DNA from: JAJNPS01 sp046589965
GTDB lineage: Bacteria > Pseudomonadota > Alphaproteobacteria > Rhodobacterales > Rhodobacteraceae
Length of the DNA: 17,308 nt
Assembly: GCA_046589965.1 (NCBI GenBank)
Contig: JBKJVF010000207.1
Coordinates: 1-17,308 of the forward strand
Direction: 5' to 3'
Position 1 is the stretch's first letter. Every line of letters begins with the position of its first letter. The notes beneath the pieces were generated by a model that saw only the letters and a program-made list of their open reading frames with translations, did not search any database and was not told where the DNA came from. Below, one piece after another: positions 6,487 through 12,760 of the stretch. The position numbers and the translations under genes were made by a program.

Positions 6487-7836
6487 ATGCAGGTATCTTT
6501 GATCATTCTGGCGGCAGGCCAGGGCACGCGGATGAATTCCGACCTGCCCAAGGTGCTGCACCGGGTCGCCGGTGCCCCGCTTTTGATCCATGCCATGCAG
6601 GCTGGTGCCTCGCTGGAACCACAACTCACGGTGATCGTGGCAGGTCACGGGGCAGACGCCGTGGCAAAGGCCGCGCGCGACCATGATCCGGATGTGCTGA
6701 TCGCCTTGCAGGACCAGCAGCTTGGCACGGGCCATGCGGTGGCCCAGGCCCTGCCGCTGCTGGCAGATGCCACGGGCAGGGTCATCGTGCTCTATGGCGA
6801 CACACCGTTCCTGACGCCTGAAACGCTGGAGAAAATGGCGGCCTCGGTCACGGATGTCACCGTGCTTGGATTTCACAACACCCAGAATCCGCCCCGCTAT
6901 GGCCGGCTGATGATGGACGGCAATGAACTGGTCAAGATCGTTGAATACAAGGATGCCACTGCCGATCAGCGGGCCATCACCTTGATGAATTCGGGCGTTA
7001 TTGCCTGTGACATCGCGGTCCTGCGCGACCTTGTGGCGGGGCTGTCGAACGACAATGCGGCCGGCGAATATTATCTGACCGATATCGTCGCCGCCGCCCG
7101 CGCGCAGGGGCTGTCGGCCACGGCAGTGACCTGCCCCGAGGCCGAAACGCTTGGCGTCGATACCCGCGCGGGGCTGGCCGACGCCGAGGCGATCTTTCAG
7201 GCCCGCGCGCGCGCCGAGGCGCTGGACAACGGTGTCACCATGACGGCCCCCGACACGGTCTTTTTCGCCTATGACACCTATGTGGGACGCGATGCGGTGA
7301 TCGGCCCCAACGTCATCTTTGGCCCCGGGACCACCGTCGAGTCCGGCGCTGTGATCGAGGCTTTTTGCCATCTGACGGGCTGCCACATCAGCCGGGGCGC
7401 GACCGTCGGTCCCTTTGCCCGCCTGCGTCCCGGCGCAGAGCTGGCGGAGGATGCGCATGTCGGCAACTTCGTGGAGATCAAGAACGCGATCCTGGGTGAA
7501 GGCGTCAAGGTCGGCCATCTGACCTACCTTGGAGATGCCGAAGTGGGCGACCACACCAACATCGGCGCAGGCACCGTCACCTGCAATTATGATGGCGTGA
7601 TGAAGCATCGCACGGTGATTGGCAAACGCGCCTTCATCGGGTCGGCGACGATGCTGGTGGCGCCGGTCTCGGTGGGGGATGGCGCATTGACAGGATCGGG
7701 GTCCGTGATCACCGAAGACGTGCCCTCCGGCGCTGTTGCAATCGGGCGCGCGCGGCAGGTCACGAATCCGGGTCTTGCGACGAAATTGTTCGAAAAGTTA
7801 AATTCCATCAAAGCTTCAAAGGGTAAAGGTCAGTAA
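6487..7836 (+). CDS. glmU: Bifunctional GlcNAc-1-phosphate uridylyltransferase / glucosamine-1-phosphate acetyltransferase
   Basis: GlmU acetylates glucosamine-1-phosphate and then couples it to UTP, giving UDP-GlcNAc for peptidoglycan and lipopolysaccharide. The 449-residue protein starts MQVSLIILAAGQGTRM, whose LAAGQGTRMNSDLPKVLH block (8-25) is the nucleotidyltransferase signature; the block is interrupted in none of its key positions. QQLGTGHA, YGDTPFL and EIKNA follow. The C-terminal half is a left-handed beta helix of hexapeptide repeats. It includes VGHLTYLGDAEVG with the catalytic His, and NIGAGTVTCNYDG. The ATG at 6487 has GAGG four bases upstream; the earlier in-frame ATG codons at 6460 and 6472 have none. 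The gene ends 2 nt before glmS, so both steps of amino-sugar supply are probably co-transcribed. Confidence 0.98.
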   Translation: MQVSLIILAAGQGTRMNSDLPKVLHRVAGAPLLIHAMQAGASLEPQLTVIVAGHGADAVAKAARDHDPDVLIALQDQQLGTGHAVAQALPLLADATGRVIVLYGDTPFLTPETLEKMAASVTDVTVLGFHNTQNPPRYGRLMMDGNELVKIVEYKDATADQRAITLMNSGVIACDIAVLRDLVAGLSNDNAAGEYYLTDIVAAARAQGLSATAVTCPEAETLGVDTRAGLADAEAIFQARARAEALDNGVTMTAPDTVFFAYDTYVGRDAVIGPNVIFGPGTTVESGAVIEAFCHLTGCHISRGATVGPFARLRPGAELAEDAHVGNFVEIKNAILGEGVKVGHLTYLGDAEVGDHTNIGAGTVTCNYDGVMKHRTVIGKRAFIGSATMLVAPVSVGDGALTGSGSVITEDVPSGAVAIGRARQVTNPGLATKLFEKLNSIKASKGKGQ

Positions 7837-7838
7837 TA

Positions 7839-9656
7839 ATGTGCGGAATTGTAGGGGTACTGGGGAATCACGAAGTGGCTCCACTTTTGGTCGAGGCACT
7901 GAAACGACTGGAATATCGCGGTTACGACAGCGCGGGGATTGCCACCGTCAACAAGGGCAAACTGGATCGCAGACGGGCTGTGGGAAAGCTGGTCAACCTC
8001 AGCGACCTTCTGGTGCATGACCCCCTGGCGGGACGGTCAGGCATCGGGCACACCCGCTGGGCGACGCATGGGGCGGCGACGGTCGTCAACGCCCATCCCC
8101 ACAAGGCGGGCCGGGTTGCGGTCGTGCATAATGGCATCATCGAAAACTTTCGCGACCTGCGCGCCGAACTGGCTGCAGCTGGTTATGCTCAGGAATCCGA
8201 GACCGACACGGAAACCGTCGCGCTCTTGACGCGGCTTGGGCTGGACCAGGGCCTGACCCCGGTCGAGGCGGCGCGCGCCACCTTGAAACGCCTGCACGGG
8301 GCCTTTGCCTTGTGCTTTCTGTTTGATGGCGAGGACGATCTGATGATCGCCGCCCGCAAGGGATCGCCCTTGGCCATCGGGCATGGCGACGGTGAGATGT
8401 TCGTCGGATCGGACGCCATCGCGCTGGCGCCAATGACAGACCGCATTACCTATCTGGAAGAGGGCGACTGGGCCATCGTGACCCGTGCGGGGGCGCAGAT
8501 CTTCGATGCCGCCGACCGGCTGGCCAACCGCGCCGAAACCCGCATCCAGATCGACAGCACCCGCATCGAAAAGGCGGGCTACAAGCATTTCATGGCCAAG
8601 GAAATCGCCGACCAACCGGTTGTCATCGCCGATGCGCTAAAACGCTATACGGGGGTGGATGGCACGCTGAACCTGCCGGCGGGGTTGGATTTCACGGGTG
8701 TCGAGCGCGTCACGCTGGTCGCCTGCGGGACCGCGTCCTTTGCCTGCCATGTCGCGAAATACTGGTTCGAACAGATCGCGGGCCTGCCCTGTGACATCGA
8801 TATTGCGTCGGAATTCCGGTATCGCGAACCGCCGCTGTTGCCAAAGGGTTGGGCGCTTTTTGTCAGCCAGTCGGGAGAGACGGCCGATACCCTTGCCGCC
8901 TTGCGCTATGCCCAGGGCAAAGTGGGCAAGATTGTTTCGGTGATCAACGTGCCCTCGTCCTCCATCGCGCGGGAAAGCGACCTTGCTTTGCCGATCCATG
9001 CGGGGGTGGAGGTGGGTGTCGCCTCCACCAAGGCGTTCACCTGCCAACTGACAGTGCTGGCGCTGTTGGCGATCAAGGCGGGGCTTGACCGGGGTCGGCT
9101 GGATGCGGCCGGGGTGGCTGGGCATGTCGCCGCCCTGAACGCCTTGCCGGGGTTGATGAACCACGCGCTTGCGCTCAGCCGGCCGATTGCCGCGATCGCG
9201 GATGAGTTGGCAAAGGCGCGGGATGTCTTGTTCCTCGGGCGCGGGCCGATGTATCCCATGGCGCTTGAAGGCGCGCTGAAGCTTAAGGAAATCAGCTATA
9301 TACATGCCGAAGGTTATGCGTCGGGCGAGTTGAAGCATGGGCCCATCGCGCTGATCGACGAGGCCGTTCCGGTCATCGTTCTGGCACCGCGCGATGCGCT
9401 GTTCGACAAGACGGTGTCGAACATGCAAGAGGTCATGGCTCGGCATGGGCGGGTGCTGCTGATATCAGATGCTGCCGGTGTGGCCGAGGCGGGTGACGGG
9501 GCCTGGCGCACGCTGACCATGCCCGAGGTTGCCCCCCAGTTCGCCCCCATCCTTTATGCGGTTCCGGCGCAGTTGCTGGCCTATCACACGGCCATTGCCA
9601 AGGGGACGGATGTAGATCAGCCGCGCAATCTGGCGAAATCCGTGACTGTGGAATAG
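7839..9656 (+). CDS. glmS: Glutamine--fructose-6-phosphate aminotransferase (isomerizing)
   Basis: GlmS makes glucosamine-6-phosphate from fructose-6-phosphate and glutamine, the entry step to UDP-GlcNAc. The 605-residue length is normal. Cys2 of the N-terminal MCGIVGVLG is the glutaminase nucleophile, and GHTRWATHG and VVHNGIIENF mark the class II amidotransferase domain (about 1-220). Two SIS sugar-isomerase domains follow. The first includes ACGTASFACHVAKYW and SQSGETADTLAAL; the second includes FLGRGPMYPMALEGALKLKE, with each motif intact. The terminal KSVTVE tail matches the family. The ATG lies 2 nt after the glmU stop, with AAAGG inside the glmU end. There is no leader long enough for a glmS ribozyme. 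Confidence 0.99.
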   Translation: MCGIVGVLGNHEVAPLLVEALKRLEYRGYDSAGIATVNKGKLDRRRAVGKLVNLSDLLVHDPLAGRSGIGHTRWATHGAATVVNAHPHKAGRVAVVHNGIIENFRDLRAELAAAGYAQESETDTETVALLTRLGLDQGLTPVEAARATLKRLHGAFALCFLFDGEDDLMIAARKGSPLAIGHGDGEMFVGSDAIALAPMTDRITYLEEGDWAIVTRAGAQIFDAADRLANRAETRIQIDSTRIEKAGYKHFMAKEIADQPVVIADALKRYTGVDGTLNLPAGLDFTGVERVTLVACGTASFACHVAKYWFEQIAGLPCDIDIASEFRYREPPLLPKGWALFVSQSGETADTLAALRYAQGKVGKIVSVINVPSSSIARESDLALPIHAGVEVGVASTKAFTCQLTVLALLAIKAGLDRGRLDAAGVAGHVAALNALPGLMNHALALSRPIAAIADELAKARDVLFLGRGPMYPMALEGALKLKEISYIHAEGYASGELKHGPIALIDEAVPVIVLAPRDALFDKTVSNMQEVMARHGRVLLISDAAGVAEAGDGAWRTLTMPEVAPQFAPILYAVPAQLLAYHTAIAKGTDVDQPRNLAKSVTVE

Positions 9657-9666
9657 CGCGCGCTAT
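9653..9666. repeat. Perfect 14-bp palindrome over the glmS stop codon
   Basis: ATAGCGCGCGCTAT reads the same on both strands and includes the glmS TAG. It could form a short hairpin just after translation ends. No T-tract follows, so it is at best a weak or processing-type terminator. A smaller GGGG-A-CCCC dyad lies a few bases downstream. Confidence 0.5.
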
Positions 9667-9697
9667 CTGCATCGGGGACCCCTGAACGGAGCCTGCG

Positions 9698-10252
9698 ATG
9701 ATGCGCGACACCCTTGCCCTGCCGAACCGCCGGACCTTTCTGGTGGGTGCGACTGCCCTGTTGCTGGCAGCCTGCGCCGGGGTGCCGCCGGACCCGACCC
9801 CGCCGACGATCCCCGTGACCCTGACCGAGGCGTTCGTCGGGCGCAGCACCGGCACGGGCCTTTTCCGCGTCTGGCTGACGGGGGATGAGCGTCGCTTTAC
9901 CGCGCGTCTGAACGGCAGCCTTTCCAATGGTGGCAACCGCCTGACGGTCGTCGAGGATTTTGTCTATGACGACGGCGAAAAGAACCGGCTGACCTGGGTC
10001 TTTGACCGCACAGGCCCGAACACCTGGACGGGCAAGCGCGAAGATACCGTGGGCCTGGCCCAGGTGGTGGAGGCGGACGGGGTGATCCGGCTGACCTATA
10101 CGGCAGACTTCGCCTCGCCATCTGGCGTAACGCGGCTGGGCTTTGCGGATGTGATCTATCGGCGACCCGACGGGGTTGTGGTCAATGACGCGGTGGTTAG
10201 CCGGGCGGGCGTTCCCGTCGCGGCGGTGCAATTCGTGATCCAGCCGCGCTAG
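9698..10252 (+). CDS. DUF3833-type lipoprotein
   Basis: A 184-residue predicted lipoprotein. The N-terminus has NRR followed by the hydrophobic segment TFLVGATALLLAAC, and LAAC is a lipobox. Cleavage would leave Cys26 as the lipidated residue. The arginine pair before the hydrophobic stretch is twin-arginine-like but not a full Tat motif. The mature part resembles the DUF3833 family as I remember it, notably DFVYDDGE (about 87-94), NTWTGKREDTVG and the C-terminal pattern GVVVNDAVVSRAGVPVA. The function of this family is not known. ATG codons at 9698 and 9701 are both possible, with GGAG about seven bases before the first. It lies 41 nt after glmS and may be read from the same transcript. Confidence 0.8.
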   Translation: MMRDTLALPNRRTFLVGATALLLAACAGVPPDPTPPTIPVTLTEAFVGRSTGTGLFRVWLTGDERRFTARLNGSLSNGGNRLTVVEDFVYDDGEKNRLTWVFDRTGPNTWTGKREDTVGLAQVVEADGVIRLTYTADFASPSGVTRLGFADVIYRRPDGVVVNDAVVSRAGVPVAAVQFVIQPR

Positions 10253-10311
10253 GGCCGGTGGTATCGGCACACTGGCACGGTTAGGGTGGCGAAAATCTGA
10301 CCGAGGCGCTG

Positions 10312-10986
10312 ATGACCGACCCCTTTGCCGACCTGAACGCGCTTGCCGATCCTACCCGCGCTGCCGAAATGGCCGCCTATCACAAGTTTCCGCGACCCTA
10401 TCTTGGGGTTTCCGTCCCGGCCATCGAGGATCTGACCGACCGTTGGCGCGCAGAACGATCCGTCGAGGATCGGGTGGCGCTGGCCGCAACCCTTTGGGAC
10501 ACCAACATTCACGAGGCGCGCGTGGCGGCGGCGAAATTGCTGACCCAGGCCCGTTTGCGCCCAGATGACGCGGCCTGGGCGTTGATCTGCACTTGGGTGC
10601 AACAGTTCGACGCGTGGGCCATTGCAGACCATGTCTGCAAGGCCGGAGAGCGGCGGTTGCTGGCGGACCCGTTGCGGATTGATGCGCTGGAGGGTTGGAT
10701 TGCGTCACACAACATGTGGGTGCGGCGCGCGGCCCTGGTGATGACCCTGCCCTGGACCAAGCAGAACCACCCCAAGCCCGGCGAACTGGCGATCCGCGAC
10801 CGGGTGCTGGTCTGGGCTGCCGATATGGCCGATGACCGCGACTGGTTCATCCAGAAATCCATCGCCTGGTGGGTGCGCGATCTGTCAAAACATGATCCGG
10901 ATCGCGCGGCCGCGTTCCTGGATATGCATGGCGCGCGGCTGAAGGCTTTTGCCCGCATCGAAGCGGCCAAGTACCTCAAACCCTAG
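10312..10986 (+). CDS. AlkD-like HEAT-repeat protein (DNA alkylation repair family), active site altered
   Basis: The 224-residue all-helical protein matches the AlkD-type DNA alkylation repair family, which removes or senses bulky alkylated bases using HEAT-like repeats. Helical pairs run throughout. HNMWVRRAALV (133-143) holds the DNA-binding Arg that corresponds to Arg148 of Bacillus cereus AlkD, and KSIAWWVRDLSK (182-193) holds the Trp corresponding to Trp187. The region of the AlkD Trp109...Asp113 pair (usually W-D-x-V-D) reads F99-D-A-W-A103 here. The catalytic Asp position thus appears to be Ala and the Trp is Phe. These assignments rest on remembered motifs. Activity may be changed or lost. 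The ATG has GAGG five bases upstream. It is 59 nt after the lipoprotein gene and convergent with tRNA-Cys. Confidence 0.85.
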   Translation: MTDPFADLNALADPTRAAEMAAYHKFPRPYLGVSVPAIEDLTDRWRAERSVEDRVALAATLWDTNIHEARVAAAKLLTQARLRPDDAAWALICTWVQQFDAWAIADHVCKAGERRLLADPLRIDALEGWIASHNMWVRRAALVMTLPWTKQNHPKPGELAIRDRVLVWAADMADDRDWFIQKSIAWWVRDLSKHDPDRAAAFLDMHGARLKAFARIEAAKYLKP

Positions 10987-11000
10987 ATTTCAGATGGTTT

Positions 11001-11085
11001 GCTCTGGAGGCGGGTACCGGAATCGAACCGGTCTTCTCGGATTTGCAATCCGGTGCATAGCCTGCCTGCCCACCCGCCTCAGAGC
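11001..11085. repeat. Extended inverted repeat enclosing tRNA-Cys
   Basis: The acceptor-stem pairing continues beyond the mature tRNA. The 5' leader GCTCTGA pairs with CAGAGC in the 3' trailer, with one bulged C. This makes a stem of about 14 bp that includes the bases of the encoded CCA end. The plus-strand arms are GCTCTGGAGGCGGGT on the left and ACCCGCCTCAGAGC on the right. Confidence 0.7.
11005..11078 (-). tRNA. tRNA-Cys (anticodon GCA)
   Basis: Read on the minus strand, a 7-bp acceptor stem GGCGGGT/ACCCGCC closes a cloverleaf. The anticodon loop is TTGCAAA with GCA at its centre. The T arm is ACCGG-TTCGATT-CCGGT. The discriminator base is T (U73), as expected for tRNA-Cys, and CCA is encoded. 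Oddities are G at position 8 (normally U), G at position 14 (normally A), a G13/A22 mismatch and a C27/A43 mismatch at the base of the anticodon stem. The overall fold is still clear. Confidence 0.96.
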
Positions 11086-11105
11086 ATCGGTTCCTTAGGC
11101 CCAAG

Positions 11106-11146
11106 GCCCCGGCCCGTCAAGCAGATGATGCCTGATGCGCCGGGGC
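11106..11146 (-). terminator. GC-rich hairpin between the idh gene and tRNA-Cys
   Basis: Eight-base arms GCCCCGGC and GCCGGGGC (11106-11113 and 11139-11146) flank a 25-base loop containing repeated GCATC units. It lies 8 nt beyond the idh stop codon. There is no U-tract, so terminator function is uncertain. Confidence 0.3.
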
Positions 11147-11153
11147 AAATGCC

Positions 11154-12158
11154 TTAGCCGGTCACCTCAGACAACAGGACCACGCGCTTTTCCGCCACCG
11201 ATTTCAACGCCGCCTCGGCCAGCGCCAGCGCCATCAGGCCATCTTCGCCCGATGGTTCCGCCTTGGCCTTGCCTTGCATTGCGGCAATGAATGACGCGAT
11301 TTCAGCGGCATAGGCTTCGGTATAGCGGGTCATGAAGAAGTCGTGCAGCGGGGGCCGGGTATAGCCTGCGCTGGTGGCGACCTCGATCGATACCGGGCGC
11401 TGGTTTTCGGCAACCGCCGCCCCTTTGGAGCCATGCACCTCGATCCGCTGGTCATAGCCATAGGTGGCGCGGCGCGAGTTCGAGATGACGGCCATCTTGC
11501 CGGTGGCGGTCTTGAGCATGACCTGCACACTATCGCTGTCGCCTGCCTTGCCGATGGCCTTGTCGACCAGCACCGAGGCCATAGCGCTGACTTCGGTCAC
11601 TTCTTCGCAGAGAAGGAAGCGTGCCATGTCAAAATCATGGATGGTCATGTCGCGGAATATTCCGCCAGAACGGGTGATGTAGTCGATGGGCGGCGCGCCC
11701 GGGTCACGGCTGGTGATTGTGACCATCTCCACCGTGCCAATCGTGCCTTTGTCGATTTCTGCGCGGACAGCCATGAAATGGGGGTCGAACCGGCGGTTGA
11801 AGCCGACCATCAGCACCGCCTTGGTATCGCGCACGACCTTCAGACAAGATTTCACTCGCGCGAGGCTAAGGTCGATGGGCTTTTCGCAAAAGATTGCCTT
11901 GCCGGCCTTGGCAAAGGCCTCGATCAGGTCGGCATGGGTGTCGGTGGGCGTACAGATCACCACCGCGTCGATATCCTTGGACGCCAGGATTGCGTCGATT
12001 GACCGGACCTCGCAGCTATATTGATCGGCAATGGCCTGCGCTGCCGGGGCCATCGCGTCGGCCACCGCCACCAGCGCCGCATTCGGATCGCTGCTGACTG
12101 CCCGGGCATGCACCTTGCCGATGCGCCCAGCGCCCAAAAGCCCAAATCTGACAGTCAT
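11154..12158 (-). CDS. iolG: Inositol 2-dehydrogenase (Gfo/Idh/MocA family)
   Basis: An NAD-dependent oxidoreductase, probably oxidising myo-inositol to scyllo-inosose, the first step of inositol catabolism. The 334-residue protein opens with a Rossmann GLLGAGRIG motif (7-15). CEKPIDLS has the family Lys (about residue 93), and GGIFRDMTIHDFDMARF carries the Asp and His (about 170 and 174) that match the catalytic triad of Bacillus subtilis IolG. The domain end FFMTRYTEAYAAEI is also typical. ATG codons occur at 12161 and 12158. AAGGAG ends only one base before the first, so I prefer the second. Related family members act on other sugars or cyclitols, but the IolR-like operator upstream favours inositol. 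No other iol genes are in the window. Confidence 0.85.
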   Translation of the reverse strand: MTVRFGLLGAGRIGKVHARAVSSDPNAALVAVADAMAPAAQAIADQYSCEVRSIDAILASKDIDAVVICTPTDTHADLIEAFAKAGKAIFCEKPIDLSLARVKSCLKVVRDTKAVLMVGFNRRFDPHFMAVRAEIDKGTIGTVEMVTITSRDPGAPPIDYITRSGGIFRDMTIHDFDMARFLLCEEVTEVSAMASVLVDKAIGKAGDSDSVQVMLKTATGKMAVISNSRRATYGYDQRIEVHGSKGAAVAENQRPVSIEVATSAGYTRPPLHDFFMTRYTEAYAAEIASFIAAMQGKAKAEPSGEDGLMALALAEAALKSVAEKRVVLLSEVTG

Positions 12159-12162
12159 CATG

Positions 12163-12168
12163 CTCCTT
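12163..12168 (-). promoter_or_regulatory. Ribosome binding site of the inositol dehydrogenase gene
   Basis: AAGGAG on the minus strand is one base from the ATG at 12161 and four bases from the ATG at 12158. The spacing favours the second ATG as the start. Confidence 0.6.
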
Positions 12169-12240
12169 GCTCCGGGCTTGTCCCGGCGATGTTTGGGTCG
12201 AACTCAGCCTGCCCCCCGGGGCATTGCAAACTTGCAGCAC

Positions 12241-12269
12241 GACATATCGCACGCCCCTCGGAAATGGAA
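12241..12269 (-). promoter_or_regulatory. Candidate promoter of the inositol dehydrogenase gene
   Basis: TTCCAT (12269-12264), 17 bases, then TATGTC (12246-12241) on the minus strand. The -35 lies inside the dyad operator described separately, which fits repression by occlusion. Both boxes are imperfect. Confidence 0.35.
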
Positions 12270-12284
12270 CATAAATTCTATTTC
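12261..12284. promoter_or_regulatory. RpiR/IolR-like dyad operator
   Basis: GAAATGGAA, six bases, then TTCTATTTC: nine-base arms with a single mismatch, in an AT-rich island within GC-rich DNA. The core GGAA-N6-TTC(T) matches, with one change, the GGAA-N6-TTCC motif that I recall for Sinorhizobium meliloti IolR (RpiR family) upstream of idhA and other iol genes. It overlaps the predicted -35 of the dehydrogenase gene. Confidence 0.6.
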
Positions 12285-12298
12285 ATCAAAGGTCCGTG

Positions 12299-12317
12299 GC
12301 GGCGCAAGTCACGCCGC
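12299..12317 (-). terminator. Hairpin downstream of cueR
   Basis: GCGGCG and CGCCGC arms with a 7-base loop, 14 nt past the cueR stop. Only a short CCTTT follows on the minus strand, so it is a weak intrinsic terminator candidate separating the copper operon from the dehydrogenase gene. Confidence 0.35.
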
Positions 12318-12331
12318 AAACCGCGTCTTTG

Positions 12332-12760
12332 TCACCGCAGGCCGGTGCGGCGCCGGACTTGGGCGGGTTGGTCGTCACGGGACAGATCGGCGAGGATCGG
12401 GCAATCTGGCCGCGCATCACCGTGGCAGCTGTCGGCAAGGGTCCGCAGCGTTGCCACCATTTCCTGCATCGCTTTGATCTTGTCATGCAATTCGTCGATC
12501 CGCTGGGTCGCCAGATGCTTCACGTCCGCGCTGTGCCGCGAGGTGTCGCGCCAAAGCGCCAGCAGTTCGCTGATCTGATCGACCGGAAACCCCAGGTCCC
12601 GTGCGCGCCGGACAAAGCGCAGCATCTGCACCTCGCGGTCGCCATAGATGCGGTAGCCTGCATCGGACCGCCGGATCGCCGGGATCAGGCCGGTTTCTTC
12701 GTAATAGCGGATCATCTTGGCCGACACGCCAGATGCGGCAGAGGCTTCTCCGATGTTCAT
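12332..12760 (-). CDS. cueR: CueR-type copper(I)-responsive MerR-family regulator
   Basis: A 142-residue MerR-family activator that binds Cu(I) and remodels promoters with long spacers. The N-terminal winged helix reads MNIGEASAASGVSAKMIRYYEE (its first residues), then TGLIPAIRRSDAGYRIYG (23-40). A dimerisation helix runs through about 76-110. The metal loop is Cys112-x7-Cys120, and Ser77 is present; all three are at the same residue numbers as in E. coli CueR. Ser77 marks monovalent-metal sensors, as opposed to the Cys found in mercury or zinc sensors. The ATG at 12760 has GGAGGT five bases upstream. It overlaps the copA stop by four bases (ATGA), so the regulator is the second gene of the operon. 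The frame is open to 12940 but that part lies inside copA. Confidence 0.95.
   Translation of the reverse strand: MNIGEASAASGVSAKMIRYYEETGLIPAIRRSDAGYRIYGDREVQMLRFVRRARDLGFPVDQISELLALWRDTSRHSADVKHLATQRIDELHDKIKAMQEMVATLRTLADSCHGDARPDCPILADLSRDDQPAQVRRRTGLR

Noticed and set aside
6393..6629. Extension of the gph frame to 6629
   Set aside because: It would overlap the glmU start on the opposite strand, and the HAD motif begins only a few residues after 6392.
6373..7608. A 411-residue minus-strand frame opposite glmU
   Set aside because: Composition is antisense-like (rich in His, Gly, Arg and Gln) and glmU is certain on the other strand.
7801..7845. glmS ribozyme riboswitch upstream of glmS
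   Set aside because: The gap between glmU and glmS is only 2 nt, and the ribozyme is chiefly a feature of Gram-positive bacteria.
3213..12158. Joint role of the DegT aminotransferase and inositol dehydrogenase in aminocyclitol synthesis
   Set aside because: Inositol dehydrogenase makes scyllo-inosose, which some DegT enzymes aminate. But the two genes are more than 6 kb apart in separate units, and no other aminocyclitol genes are seen.
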